Assembly: GCA_019689585.1 (NCBI GenBank)
Contig: JADGHG010000004.1
Coordinates: 1-48,491 of the forward strand
Length of the DNA: 48,491 nucleotides
Source of the DNA: Clostridia bacterium
GTDB taxonomy: Bacteria; Bacillota; Sulfobacillia; RBS10-35; JADGHG01
Direction of reading: 5' to 3'
Positions 34,434 through 43,408 of the stretch are shown here, piece by piece. A program made the translations under genes and the position numbers. The notes below the pieces were generated by a model. That model was not told where the DNA came from, did no database searches, and worked only from the letters and a program-made list of their open reading frames with translations. The number at the start of each line of letters is the position of its first letter. The stretch's first letter is position 1.

Positions 34434-35879
34434 TCAGCCGGCGACGCGCGGCGTACGCCCTTCGCGGCTCGCGCGCCGGACGGCGCGCGCAAGGAGCCGG
34501 GCGGCGCGGTCGAGGAAGGCGGCGTCCGATTCTGCGCCCTCCGCCGCCGCTGCCGGGCTCTTCGCCCGGTAGCGCTCGGGCCAGTAGGCCGCCCGCAGCG
34601 CCTCCGCGAGGGCGGCGGCCTCGGGCGCGGACGCCTCCCCGCTCCCCGGTTCCCCGCCCGCTTCGGCGGCGAGATGCGCCGCGCGCCGCAGCATGGCTGA
34701 GGCCGACTCCCCGCGCGGGTAGCCGGCCTGGACGAGCGCGCGCTTCACGCGCCAGAGGGCGCGGCGGGCCGGCAGGTACGGCGGTCCCGCGACCAGCCGC
34801 GGCCCGGGTGCGCTCTCGGCGCGGGTCCTCGGGATGCGGCTGCGCTCCTCGCCGGCCGGCTGCGGGCCCGCCGGCTCGAGGGCCGGCCGGAGGAGGCGCG
34901 CCGCGAGCCAGGCGAGGAAGGCCACGAGGACGACCGCAAGGAGGGCGCGCGCGCCCCCTTCGACGAGCGGAGGCACGGGCACCGGTCGGCCGGCCTCGCT
35001 CGCGAAGGCCGGCGCGAGGGGCGCCGGTTCCGAGGGCGGGTGCGCTCCCACGTGCGAGCGGACGAGGTAGAGGACGAGCCCGGCGAGGTAGCCGAGGGGG
35101 AGGGCGGCGAGCGCGATGGCGTCGGCGATGAGGGACCAGGCGCGGCCGAGCCAGAGGGCGGCTTGGGACATCGCCTCGGGCGCGAAGGCGAGCGCGGCGA
35201 GCGAAAGGGCGGCGAGGGCGGCTCCGGCGCCGCCGGCAGCGAAAAGCCAGGCGCGGCGGCCGCCCAGGGGGTCGCCGCCCCCTTCGCGGGACGCCTCGGC
35301 CTGACGGGAGACGGTCGCCGTCGCGACCGAGAGGGCGACGAACGCGAGGGCGGAGAGCGAAAGGGGCCCGTAGAGGGGACGCCCCGCGGCCCCGCGCAGG
35401 TCGAGCGCCGCCGAGGCGACGAGCCAGCCGGCCGCGCCGAGGCGCCAGTCGGCCGCCGCGCGCTCCGCCGAGGCGGGCGCTCGCCCGGCCGCCAGACCCG
35501 CGTACGTCGACGCGACCGAGACGGCCAGGACGAGGAGGCCCTTGCGCGCCTCCGCCCCTCCCCGGCCGCCGAGGAAGAACGAGTCGGCCTGGGCTAGGGC
35601 GTCGGCGAGGCCGGCCGGGCCGAGCGCGACGACCGTGGCCGCGAGGGCGGCCGCCCAGGTCGCGGCGGCGGCCGCCCGGCGCGCGTGGGGAGCCACGCCG
35701 GCGCGGAGGAAGGCGGCGCCCGCCAGGTAGGCGGCGGCCGCGCCGCCGGCGGCTGCGAGCGGGGCGCCGGCGCCGCCTCCCCCCGCGCCCGCGAGGACGG
35801 CCGCCAGCGGGGCGGTCCACGACGCGAGGAGCAGGATGCGGACGAGATCGGCGAACGGCTCGGCCCCCGACCCCGTCAC
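34434..35879 (-). CDS. Polytopic membrane protein with C-terminal DUF4129-like domain
   Basis: A 481-aa protein with roughly nine to ten membrane spans in its first two thirds and a cytoplasmic C-terminal region. That region (RALWRVKRALVQAGYPRGESASAMLRRA, then ALRAAYWPERYR) resembles DUF4129. In many bacteria moxR and DUF58 genes are followed by a transglutaminase-like protein (TgpA) with the same C-terminal domain. Here the Cys-His-Asp transglutaminase core is absent. The GTG start overlaps the DUF58 stop (GTGA). The domain assignment is moderate; function unknown. Confidence 0.75.
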   Translation of the reverse strand: MTGSGAEPFADLVRILLLASWTAPLAAVLAGAGGGGAGAPLAAAGGAAAAYLAGAAFLRAGVAPHARRAAAAATWAAALAATVVALGPAGLADALAQADSFFLGGRGGAEARKGLLVLAVSVASTYAGLAAGRAPASAERAAADWRLGAAGWLVASAALDLRGAAGRPLYGPLSLSALAFVALSVATATVSRQAEASREGGGDPLGGRRAWLFAAGGAGAALAALSLAALAFAPEAMSQAALWLGRAWSLIADAIALAALPLGYLAGLVLYLVRSHVGAHPPSEPAPLAPAFASEAGRPVPVPPLVEGGARALLAVVLVAFLAWLAARLLRPALEPAGPQPAGEERSRIPRTRAESAPGPRLVAGPPYLPARRALWRVKRALVQAGYPRGESASAMLRRAAHLAAEAGGEPGSGEASAPEAAALAEALRAAYWPERYRAKSPAAAAEGAESDAAFLDRAARLLARAVRRASREGRTPRVAG

Positions 35880-37075
35880 CCGGCGGGCCTCCCCCGGTGG
35901 GCCGGCGCGGGAGGCCCGCCCGGCGGCGAGGCGTACCACTCGTCGGCCGCCCAGCCGGGGACGCGCCAGGTGCGGACGCCGGCCATCTCGGGCAGCGGCT
36001 CGTCGCCGACGTAGACGAGCCGGACCTCCCGCGTCCTCGCCGCCCGCACGAGCTCACGCGCGAGCGTAGGGCCGACGTAGGGGGCCACGACCCAGAAGGC
36101 GACGGTCGGGGAGAGGCGCGTCCGCTCCCGGCGGACGAGGCTCGCGAGCGGCGCGGCCGGGTAGCCGCTGACGACGGCGAGGGCCTCGAGGGCGTGCCGC
36201 AGGTGGCGCGCGCCGGCGCCCGCCCCGATCGACAGATGGCGCGGCCCGTTCGGCACGGACCCGTCCGAGTGCAGCGCGAAGCTCCCGCCGGCGACCGTCA
36301 CCTGGCGGACGAGCTCGGCCGCAAGCGCCACGGCCGCCTCGTGGCGCGCCCGGTCGAGGCCGCCCCACGGCTCACCCGAGGTGCGCACCTCGAGGAAGAC
36401 GGCCGCCTCGCGGGCGACGGCCGCCTGGATCTGCCGCACCTGGAGCGATCCTGTGCGCGCCGTCGCCGGCCAGTGGACGAGCCGCTCCGGGTCGCCGTCG
36501 GCGTACGGCCTCACCCCGACCGTGCGCGAGGGGTCGGCGAAGAGCCAGCTCTGCCGCTCGCGCCGGCCCGAGGGCTCGTCCGCGGCCGCGAGGAGACGCC
36601 CGGCCGGGAAGGGCCGCGGGTACACGACGAGCGGAGCCCGCCTCTCGACGGCGGCCGTCGCCTCGCCGGCGCCGAACGGGTTGGCCGCCGAGAGGCGCGC
36701 CGGCCCGACCTCGGCCCGGCCGCGCGCAAGGGGCGTGGCCGTGAGCGTTCGCCGCACCTCCTCCCACGCGCCGACGCTCCACGTCTGGTGGAGCTCGCGC
36801 AGCCGCGGCAGGTGGTGCGCCCGCAGGTCGCCGCCCGCGACGCGGAGCCAGGCCGGGACGACGTCCGCGCTCTTGAGCCAGGGGAGCGGCCAGCGCTTGG
36901 CGTTCCGCAGGGTGAAGGCGAGCTCCACGCGCTCCCCCGGCCACGCGCGCGAAGGGCGTACCTCGCACTCGTAGCTCACGCCGTCGAGGGCGCGCCGGCG
37001 CCACAGGCGGCCGGCCAGGTAGGCGAACAGCGCGCCCAGGCCGACGAGGACGATCGGGGCGAAGGGGCCGGCCAT
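35876..37075 (-). CDS. DUF58 domain protein, MoxR partner
   Basis: A 399-aa protein with two short N-terminal hydrophobic segments, a beta-rich region and the DUF58 core with the motif DPSRTVGVRPYADGDPERLVHWPATARTG. A von Willebrand A-like C-terminal part (VFLEVRTSG) follows. Such proteins act with MoxR ATPases, probably as metal-binding chaperone clients or adaptors. The ATG overlaps the moxR stop by one base (TGATG), and the stop overlaps the DUF4129-like gene. Family certain, role general only. Confidence 0.92.
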   Translation of the reverse strand: MAGPFAPIVLVGLGALFAYLAGRLWRRRALDGVSYECEVRPSRAWPGERVELAFTLRNAKRWPLPWLKSADVVPAWLRVAGGDLRAHHLPRLRELHQTWSVGAWEEVRRTLTATPLARGRAEVGPARLSAANPFGAGEATAAVERRAPLVVYPRPFPAGRLLAAADEPSGRRERQSWLFADPSRTVGVRPYADGDPERLVHWPATARTGSLQVRQIQAAVAREAAVFLEVRTSGEPWGGLDRARHEAAVALAAELVRQVTVAGGSFALHSDGSVPNGPRHLSIGAGAGARHLRHALEALAVVSGYPAAPLASLVRRERTRLSPTVAFWVVAPYVGPTLARELVRAARTREVRLVYVGDEPLPEMAGVRTWRVPGWAADEWYASPPGGPPAPAHRGRPAG

Positions 37076-38049
37076 CAGACCGGTTCGGTCGGCACGGGCA
37101 CGCGGGCGAGCGCCGAGCGCACGGCGTCGGCGCCCGTGAGTCCGCCGAGCTCCGCCTCGGGCGAAAGGAGCAGCCGGTGGCCGAGGACGGGCACGGCCAG
37201 CGCCACCACGTCCTCGGGCACGGCGTAGTCCCGCCCTGAGAGGGCGGCCCGCGCCTGGACGGCGCGCTGCAGGGCGAGCGCGGCGCGCGGGCTGGCGCCG
37301 AGGCGCACGTCGGCCATGCTCCGCGTCGCGCGCACGAGGCCGAGGACGAAGGCGCGCACGTCCGGGTGCACCTCGACCCGGCGGACGGCCTCGACGAGCG
37401 CCGGGAGCTCCTCGAGCGCGACGACGGGGCCGAGCGCCGGCACGACGTCGTCGGCCGCCTCCGCCCGGGCCGCGCGCGCCAGGATCTCGAGCTCGTCCGC
37501 CTCGTCCGGGTACCCGGGCGCGATGCGGAGGAGGAAGCGGTCGAGCTGGGCTTCGGGCAAGGGGAAGGTGCCCTCGAGCTCGACCGGGTTCTGCGTGGCG
37601 AGGACGAGGAAGGGGCGCGGCAGGGGATAGGCCGTGCCGTCGACCGTCACCTGGCGCTCGGCCATCGCCTCGAGGAGCGCCGACTGCGTGCGCGGCGCGG
37701 CCCGGTTCACCTCGTCGGCGAGGAGCACGTGCGCGAAGACGGGCCCTGGGCGGAAGCGGAACTCGCCCGCCTCGGGCCGCCAGACGTTCGTGCCGGTGAG
37801 GTCGCTGGGCAGGAGGTCGGGGGTGAACTGGACCCGCTTGAACACGGCGCCCCCGAGCGAGCGGGCGACGGCCTGGGCGAGCCTCGTCTTCCCGACGCCG
37901 GGGACGTCCTCGAACAGCACGTGACCCTCGGCGAGGACGGCGACGGCGACGAGCTCGACCGCCTCGTCGAGGCCGACGAGCGCGCGGGCGACGTTCGCCC
38001 GCAGGTCCTGGAAGAAGCGCGCCACGTCCTCGACCGACGCGCGGGCCAC
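37075..38049 (-). CDS. MoxR-family AAA+ ATPase
   Basis: A 324-aa AAA+ chaperone-type ATPase with Walker A (DVPGVGKT), Walker B (HVLLADEVNRA), sensor 1 (LATQNPVELEGTFPLPEAQLDRF) and a C-terminal lid (GASPRAALALQRAVQARA). MoxR proteins mature or insert metal in partner proteins, usually of the DUF58/VWA type encoded next to them, as here. GTG start with GGAGG 7 bases upstream. First of the MoxR-DUF58-DUF4129 trio; probably transcribed from the 86-base gap after the DUF2267 gene. Confidence 0.95.
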   Translation of the reverse strand: MARASVEDVARFFQDLRANVARALVGLDEAVELVAVAVLAEGHVLFEDVPGVGKTRLAQAVARSLGGAVFKRVQFTPDLLPSDLTGTNVWRPEAGEFRFRPGPVFAHVLLADEVNRAAPRTQSALLEAMAERQVTVDGTAYPLPRPFLVLATQNPVELEGTFPLPEAQLDRFLLRIAPGYPDEADELEILARAARAEAADDVVPALGPVVALEELPALVEAVRRVEVHPDVRAFVLGLVRATRSMADVRLGASPRAALALQRAVQARAALSGRDYAVPEDVVALAVPVLGHRLLLSPEAELGGLTGADAVRSALARVPVPTEPV

Positions 38050-38097
38050 GCGATCGCCTCCGCCCGGCCCAGGGGGCCCGGGGCTTCACGCGGTCGA

Positions 38098-38117
38098 TTC
38101 CCGTCGCGAGGCGGGAA
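38098..38117. promoter_or_regulatory. Inverted repeat between DUF2267 gene and moxR
   Basis: TTCCCG, eight bases, CGGGAA forms a perfect 6-base inverted repeat in the 86-base gap downstream of the DUF2267 stop and upstream of moxR on the minus strand. It could be a terminator hairpin without T-run, or an operator for moxR. Confidence 0.3.
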
Positions 38118-38135
38118 ACCCTGCGTCGGACGCCG

Positions 38136-38564
38136 TCAGGACTCGAGGCGCAGCTCGCCTTCGGCGTCCGCCGTGAGGAGCGCGTCCCAGTCGTCGGGCA
38201 GCTGCGCCAGGACGTCCTCGAACGCGCCCGGCGTGACAGCCCGGCGCAGGACGGAGAGGACGGCCCGGGCGTGGAAGGCGGCGCGCGGCGCGTCGGCGTC
38301 CTCGCGCACGGCCACGCGGTCGAAGAACTCCGGCAGCGAGAAGCGCTCGCCCTCTTCGTCGCCCTTGGCCTCGATCGCGTCCTCGACGTAGCGCTGGAGC
38401 TCGCGCGGGAGCTGCGCCGCGAGCTCGCGCGCCTCGGCCGCGCTGAGCCGTTCGGCGAGCGTCGTGAGCGTGGCGCGGGTGGCCGCGATCGCCTCGCCCG
38501 CCGAGGCGAGCCGGGCCGCGTGCTGCACCTCGCCGATGAAGCGGTCGAAGTTCACGGTCGCCAC
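38136..38564 (-). CDS. DUF2267 protein
   Basis: A 142-aa soluble helical protein of the DUF2267 family (FIGEVQHAARLAS, TLAERLSAAEARELAAQLP, then FEDVLAQLPDDWDALL). The family is widespread, often stress-associated, and without a proven function. The start is uncertain. GTG at 38564 has GGAGG only 2 bases away; GTG at 38555 has it 11 bases away. Divergent from yojF-bshB2, with 122 bases between them. Confidence 0.85.
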   Translation of the reverse strand: MATVNFDRFIGEVQHAARLASAGEAIAATRATLTTLAERLSAAEARELAAQLPRELQRYVEDAIEAKGDEEGERFSLPEFFDRVAVREDADAPRAAFHARAVLSVLRRAVTPGAFEDVLAQLPDDWDALLTADAEGELRLES

Positions 38565-38686
38565 CGCCTCCGAGGCTAGCCTGCCCGCCCGGCGCGCGCG
38601 GGATGCGAGCGAGGTCGCGAAGGGCGCCGGCGCGGCGAGGAAGGGCGGGGGCCGAACGAGAATGGCCCGAAGGAAGGTGATGACGC

Positions 38687-39892
38687 GTGCAGGCGATCGA
38701 GGCGGACAGGGTGCGGGCGGCGCTCGCCGCCTTCTGCGGCGAGCCCGTCTACGTGCACGTCGAGACGACGAACGGCGCCTACGCGAAGCACCCCTTCGGC
38801 ATGTTCGGCCGCAACCTGGTGCTCCGGGCGGAGGAGGCGGCCCTCGCGGGCCAGGGGCCCTACCGGGCTGCGCTGGCGCTCGCGGGCGAGCCGGGGCTCG
38901 GGCCCTCGGGCTGGCTCTACGTGGAGGGGCTCACGCACTGGGAGGAGGGAGAGGGGCGCCTCTTCCTCGCCGGCTACGACGACCGGAACCGGCTGACCGT
39001 CTCGCTCGAGCTCGGGCGCGCCCCCTTCCCGCTCGGGACGGGCGACGCGCCCGACGCGAAGGGCGCCCGGCCGAGGATCGAGCGGATCGCCGTCCCGCTC
39101 GACCCGGCTCTCGTGCCGGAGGAAGGGCGAAGCGGCGCGCCGCGCGCGGTCGGCCCCGCCGACCCGCGGGGCCGGGCGGCGCGGAGGGCGGACCGGCGGC
39201 CCGATCCGGCCCGGGAGCGCGCGCTCCTCGTCGTCCTGCCGCACCCCGACGACGAATGCTTCGGGGTCGGCGGCACGATCGCCCTCCACGCCGCGAACGG
39301 CGTGCCCGTGACCTACCTCTGCCTCACCTCGGGCCAGATGGGCCGCCAGATGGGGGATCCGCCCGTCGCGAACCGCGAGACCCTCGGCGCCGTGCGGGAG
39401 GAGGAGCTCGTCCGCTCCTGCCGCGCCCTCGGCATCCGCGACCTCAGGCTCCTCCGCGTCTGGGACAAGACGGTCGAATTCCGCGACCCCGAGTGGCTCG
39501 TGCAGGCCGTCCTCTCCGTCATGCGCGACGTGCGCCCCTCGCTCGTCCTGACCTTCCACCCCGTCGAGGGCGGCCACCCCGACCATTGCGCGGCCGGGGC
39601 CGCGACGCGGGAGGCGGCTTTGCGGTTCGCCGCCGAGCTGCGCCGGTCGGGGGACGCCGACCTCGTGCCCCGCCTCGTCTATCCGGTCGGCTTCCGCGCG
39701 CGGGCCCAGGTCGGTCTCTCCCGCATCACGTATCCGATCGCCGAGTACGCCGACCGCAAGCGCGCCTCGCGCGAGGCCCACCATTCGCAGACGTCCGCCT
39801 GGGCGCGCCGGCCTTCTGCGCCCAGCCGGCGCCTGCGCGCGCGCTGGGAGCGGGCCCTGCGCGAAGAGTCGTTCTGGGTCGAGGCGGTCTAG
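38687..39892 (+). CDS. bshB2: YojF-BshB2 fusion, bacillithiol biosynthesis deacetylase
   Basis: BshB deacetylates GlcNAc-malate to GlcN-malate, the second step of bacillithiol synthesis. Residues 1 to about 115 match YojF (DUF1806), seen in AIEADRVRAALAAFCGEPVY, VHVETTNGAY and GWLYVEGLTHW. After an Arg-rich linker, residues about 178-401 are a PIG-L-type deacetylase: zinc motif PHPDDE at 185-190, then LCLTSGQMGRQMG, VWDKTVEF and HPDH, all matching B. subtilis BshB2 (YojG). In B. subtilis yojF and yojG are separate neighbours; here they form one 401-aa reading frame. GTG start with AAGGAAGG about 8 bases upstream. bshA and bshC are not in this window. Confidence 0.9.
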   Translation: MQAIEADRVRAALAAFCGEPVYVHVETTNGAYAKHPFGMFGRNLVLRAEEAALAGQGPYRAALALAGEPGLGPSGWLYVEGLTHWEEGEGRLFLAGYDDRNRLTVSLELGRAPFPLGTGDAPDAKGARPRIERIAVPLDPALVPEEGRSGAPRAVGPADPRGRAARRADRRPDPARERALLVVLPHPDDECFGVGGTIALHAANGVPVTYLCLTSGQMGRQMGDPPVANRETLGAVREEELVRSCRALGIRDLRLLRVWDKTVEFRDPEWLVQAVLSVMRDVRPSLVLTFHPVEGGHPDHCAAGAATREAALRFAAELRRSGDADLVPRLVYPVGFRARAQVGLSRITYPIAEYADRKRASREAHHSQTSAWARRPSAPSRRLRARWERALREESFWVEAV

Positions 39893-39919
39893 GCGGGCGT
39901 CGCCCGGAGGGGAAGGGGC

Positions 39920-41215
39920 TCAGTCCGTCCGGCGGGCGAGGTCGGCGACCGGCCGCAGCACCTCGCGGCCGCCCATGTACGGCTGGAGCGCCTTCGGGAT
40001 GCGCACGCTCCCGTCCCGCATCTGGTGCACCTCGAGGAGCGCGATGAGGATCCGCGGCGAGGCGACGGCCGTGTTGTTCAGCGTGTGGCAGAAGCGGGCC
40101 CGGCCGTCCTCGTCCGTGTAGCGGATGCCGGCCCGCCGAGCCTGGAAGTCGTGGAACGACGAGCAGGAGTGCGTCTCGCCGTAGCCGCCCCGGCTCGGCA
40201 TCCAGGTCTCGATGTCGTGCTTGCGCACCTGGCCCTGCCCCATGTCGCCCGTGCAGACGCGGACGACGCGGTAGGGGAGCTCGAGCCGCTGGAGGACGTC
40301 CTCGGCGTTCCGGAGGAGCTCGGCGTGCAGCCGCCTGGACTCCTCTTCGTCCGCCCGGCAGATGACGACCTGCTCGACCTTCGTGAACTGGTGCACGCGG
40401 TAGAGGCCGCGCGTGTCCTTGCCGGCGCTGCCGACCTCGCGCCGGAAGCAGGTCGAGAGGGCGCAGTAGCGGAGCGGCAGCTCCGAGAGCGGGATCGTCT
40501 CGCCCATGCGCGAGGCGACGAGCGAGACCTCCGACGTGCCGACGAGGTTCAGCTCGTCCCGCTCGAGCCGGTACACCTCCTCGCGGCCGAGGGGGAAGTA
40601 CCCGGTCGCGACCATCGCCTCGTCCCGGACCATGACGGGCACGCCGAAGGGCGTGTAGCCCCGCTCGACGAGGAGGTCGAGGGCGAGGCGCACGACGGCC
40701 AGCTCGAGGAGCAGCCCCTCGTTCTTGAGGAGGTAGGTGCGGGAGCCGGCGAACTTGACGGCCCGCTCCACGTCGAGGATGTCGAGGATGCGGCCGAGCT
40801 CCACGTGGTCGCGGGGCGGGAAGTCGAAGGCGGGCGGCTCCCCCCAGGCGTGGTCGAGCACGTTGTCCTCGGACGAGGCGCCGACCGGCGTGTCGGCGCT
40901 CGGGGGGCTCGGCAGCCGCAGCATGAGGTCCTCGAATTCGCGCTCGAGCGACGCGAGCTCGGGCTCGAGCCGGGCGAGCTCGTCCTTCAGCTGGGCGGCG
41001 CGCGCAAGCGCCGCCTCGCGTTCGGTCCCGGAGAGGCGCCCGATCTCGCGGCTCACCCGGTTGCGCTCGGCCCTGAGGGCCTCGACCCGGCCGATCGCCT
41101 CGCGCCGCCTGCGATCGAGCGCGAGGACGGCCTCGACGTCGAGCTCGAGGCCTTTCAGCCGGGCCGCCTCCGCCACCTTCTCCGGATGGCGGCGGACGAA
41201 CTCGATGTCGAGCAC
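39920..41215 (-). CDS. serS: Seryl-tRNA synthetase
   Basis: Class II synthetase that charges tRNA-Ser (and tRNA-Sec). The 431-aa protein has the N-terminal antiparallel coiled-coil arm (about residues 28-100) that grips the tRNA variable loop. The core follows with GTSEVSL, motif 2 (FRREVGSAGKDTRGLYRVHQF), YGETHSCSSFHDFQARR, and motif 3 (NTAVASPRILIALLE). Length is normal. GTG start preceded by a strong GGGGAGGGGG site. The gap to the upstream nagZ-like gene is only 73 bases, too short for a T-box riboswitch. Confidence 0.97.
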   Translation of the reverse strand: MLDIEFVRRHPEKVAEAARLKGLELDVEAVLALDRRRREAIGRVEALRAERNRVSREIGRLSGTEREAALARAAQLKDELARLEPELASLEREFEDLMLRLPSPPSADTPVGASSEDNVLDHAWGEPPAFDFPPRDHVELGRILDILDVERAVKFAGSRTYLLKNEGLLLELAVVRLALDLLVERGYTPFGVPVMVRDEAMVATGYFPLGREEVYRLERDELNLVGTSEVSLVASRMGETIPLSELPLRYCALSTCFRREVGSAGKDTRGLYRVHQFTKVEQVVICRADEEESRRLHAELLRNAEDVLQRLELPYRVVRVCTGDMGQGQVRKHDIETWMPSRGGYGETHSCSSFHDFQARRAGIRYTDEDGRARFCHTLNNTAVASPRILIALLEVHQMRDGSVRIPKALQPYMGGREVLRPVADLARRTD

Positions 41216-41288
41216 TGGGGGACCCCCTCCCCGTCAATCTGCCACAAGTGCCGACCCGGCGGCCGCCGCGGGCGTCGTCCGCGGGGCG

Positions 41289-43310
41289 CTAGCCGCCCTG
41301 TCCGAGCGGGTAGAGGACGCGCGAGGGGTCGTCCGCGCGGGGGATCGACACCGGCAGCCGGCCGCGCGCCTTCGCCGCGCCCGTCAGCACGTCGGCGAGC
41401 GCGCGCAGGAGGGTCGGGTCCGTGCCGTAGGTCGCGAGGTAGGCGTCGACGTCCGGGTAGGCGCGCACGTCGTAGGGGGTGCCGACGGCGACGGCGACCG
41501 TCGGGAGGCTGGCGACGAGGGCCTCGACGAGCGCCGCCTGGCGGCCCCCGGGCGCGGCGTCCCGCGTGAGCACGACGGCCACCCGGGCGCCTCCCTCGCG
41601 GGCCTTTGCCACGACGGCCCGGACCAGGTCGCCCGTGGGCGCGGCCCCGGTCTTCGCCACAAGCGGCTTCACGCCCCGTTCGGCCATCGCCCCGGCGAGC
41701 GCGTCGACGGCCGAGCCCGGGTATCCCGCGACGAGCACCTCGTCCCCCCGCCCGAGCGGGAGGGCTGGGCGGGTGTCTGCGCCGCCGGGGAGGAGCGTGA
41801 CGCCGTGAGCCGCGATCTCGGCCGCGAGGCGGCTGTCGGCCTCCGTGCCCACGGAGCGGTCGACGGCGCCCGGGTCGACGTACGGGTCCGCGAAGAGGCC
41901 GAGTTCCGCCTTGAGGGTGAGGATCCGCCGCACCGACGCGTCGAGGCGGGCCTCGCCGATGCGGCCCGAGCGCACGGCCGCGAGGACGGCGCTCCAGGCC
42001 CCCGGCAGGTCGGGCGGCATGAGGAGCACGTCGGCGCCGGCGAGGAAGGCCTCGACGGCCACCTCCGCGTCGGGCGACGTCCCGCGGACGCCGGCCATGG
42101 CGAGCGAGTCCGTCATGACGACGCCCGAGAACCCCAGTCGGCCGCGGAGGATGTCGGTGAGGAGGACGGGTGAGAGGGTCGCGGGGCGGCCCGAGGGGTC
42201 GAGCGCGGGGAAGGCCAGGTGGCCCGCCATGACGACGTCCACACCCGCGTCGATCGCCGCCAGGAAGGGCGGCAGGTCGACCGCGCGCCACTCCTCAAGG
42301 CTGTGACGGACGACGGGGAGGGCCGCGTGGCTGTCGACGTCCGTGTCCCCATGTCCCGGGAAATGCTTCGCCGCCGCCGCCACGCCGGACTGCCGATAGC
42401 CGCGCACGGCCTGGGCGGTGAAGCGGGCGACGGACGCAGGGTCGGCGCCGAACGAGCGGAGGCCGATGACCGGGTTGGCCGGGTTCACCGCCACGTCCGC
42501 CACGGGCGCCAGGTCGAGGTCGACCCCGAGCGCGCGCAGCTGCCGGCCGGTCACGCGCGCGGCCGCCTCGGCCAGCGCCGGGTCGCCCGTCGCGCCGAGC
42601 GCCATGTTGCCCGGCATGTGGACGAACGGGGCCGGCATGCGCGTGACGATCCCGCCCTCCTCGTCGGTGGCGAGGAGGAGCGGGACGGCCGGATCCTCGC
42701 GCGCCGCCGCGCGCTGGATGCCGTTCGAGAGGGCGGCGACCTGGCGCGGGTCGACGAGATTCCCGTACTGGGGGAAGTAGATCGCGCCGCCGACATGGTA
42801 GCGGGCGATGAGGCCGGCGAAGTCGTCGACCCCGTAGAGCTCGCGGTTCGCGGCCCGGGCGTCGGCGTCGGGGCTCGTGGCCGTCGCTCCCCAGGCGGCG
42901 ACCATGAAGAGCTGGCCGACCTTCTCCTCGAGCGTCATGCGGGAGAGGACCGAGTCGGCGCGGCGCGCCGCCTCGTCCTCGGACCGCGTCCCGCCCGGCT
43001 CGCTCCCAGGACGCGGCCCGCCCGGGGCACCTTCCGACGCGCCGGACGGCGGACCGCCCGACGCAGCGCCCGAGGGCGGGGAGCCGGATGGCAGAGCGCC
43101 GGTCGGGCCGACGGCCCTAGGCACGCGGCACCCGCCCGCGACGACGAGCGCCAGGACGGCCGCACAGACCAGCGCCCTGAGGGCGGCCGCCGGCACCCGT
43201 CCGCTCGCCGCGCCGGGCGCGGTTCGGGCCGGGCCGAAGCGGCCTCGCGCGCTCCGGCCGCCTCCGCCCGCCCGGCCGCCCCGCGGCGCCGCGTCGGCCT
43301 TGGAATCCAC
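41289..43310 (-). CDS. nagZ: Lipoprotein GH3 beta-N-acetylglucosaminidase (NagZ-like)
   Basis: Family 3 glycoside hydrolase of the NagZ type, which removes GlcNAc from muropeptides in wall recycling. The 673-aa protein has a long basic start and a lipobox (VAGGC, Cys about 61). A Gly/Pro/Ser-rich tether of about 45 residues precedes the TIM-barrel: KVGQLFMVA, ATDEEGGIVTR, the His-Asp dyad region KHFPGHGDTDVDSH, and VVMTDSLAMAGV holding the nucleophile Asp. A C-terminal alpha/beta domain follows, as in B. subtilis NagZ (YbbD). The lipobox places it outside the membrane, as in Bacillus. GTG start; it is divergent from the AAA ATPase gene. Confidence 0.93.
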   Translation of the reverse strand: MDSKADAAPRGGRAGGGGRSARGRFGPARTAPGAASGRVPAAALRALVCAAVLALVVAGGCRVPRAVGPTGALPSGSPPSGAASGGPPSGASEGAPGGPRPGSEPGGTRSEDEAARRADSVLSRMTLEEKVGQLFMVAAWGATATSPDADARAANRELYGVDDFAGLIARYHVGGAIYFPQYGNLVDPRQVAALSNGIQRAAAREDPAVPLLLATDEEGGIVTRMPAPFVHMPGNMALGATGDPALAEAAARVTGRQLRALGVDLDLAPVADVAVNPANPVIGLRSFGADPASVARFTAQAVRGYRQSGVAAAAKHFPGHGDTDVDSHAALPVVRHSLEEWRAVDLPPFLAAIDAGVDVVMAGHLAFPALDPSGRPATLSPVLLTDILRGRLGFSGVVMTDSLAMAGVRGTSPDAEVAVEAFLAGADVLLMPPDLPGAWSAVLAAVRSGRIGEARLDASVRRILTLKAELGLFADPYVDPGAVDRSVGTEADSRLAAEIAAHGVTLLPGGADTRPALPLGRGDEVLVAGYPGSAVDALAGAMAERGVKPLVAKTGAAPTGDLVRAVVAKAREGGARVAVVLTRDAAPGGRQAALVEALVASLPTVAVAVGTPYDVRAYPDVDAYLATYGTDPTLLRALADVLTGAAKARGRLPVSIPRADDPSRVLYPLGQGG

Positions 43311-43393
43311 GTAGCTTCGACGCGCGCCTTCGGGGCCGGTTCCCGCAGCGGATCGGGTGGCGGGAGGCTCACCGCGCCGGCAGAATGGAAGCG

Positions 43394-43401
43394 AAGGGAG
43401 G
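43394..43401 (+). promoter_or_regulatory. Ribosome-binding site deciding the ATPase start
   Basis: AAGGGAGG lies 7 bases before TTG at 43409. The in-frame ATG at 43385 has no such site and overlaps a possible -10 box (CAGAAT, 43381-43386). TTG is therefore the better start. Confidence 0.55.
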
Positions 43402-43408
43402 CGCGCGC

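Noticed and set aside
41216-41288. T-box riboswitch before serS (and likewise before trpS)
   Set aside because: The available 73 bases (164 for trpS) are too few or lack the T-box core and antiterminator, so no T-box is called.
43385-43408. ATG at 43385 as start of the AAA_21 gene
   Set aside because: It has no ribosome-binding site and overlaps a possible -10 box, while TTG at 43409 has AAGGGAGG 7 bases upstream.
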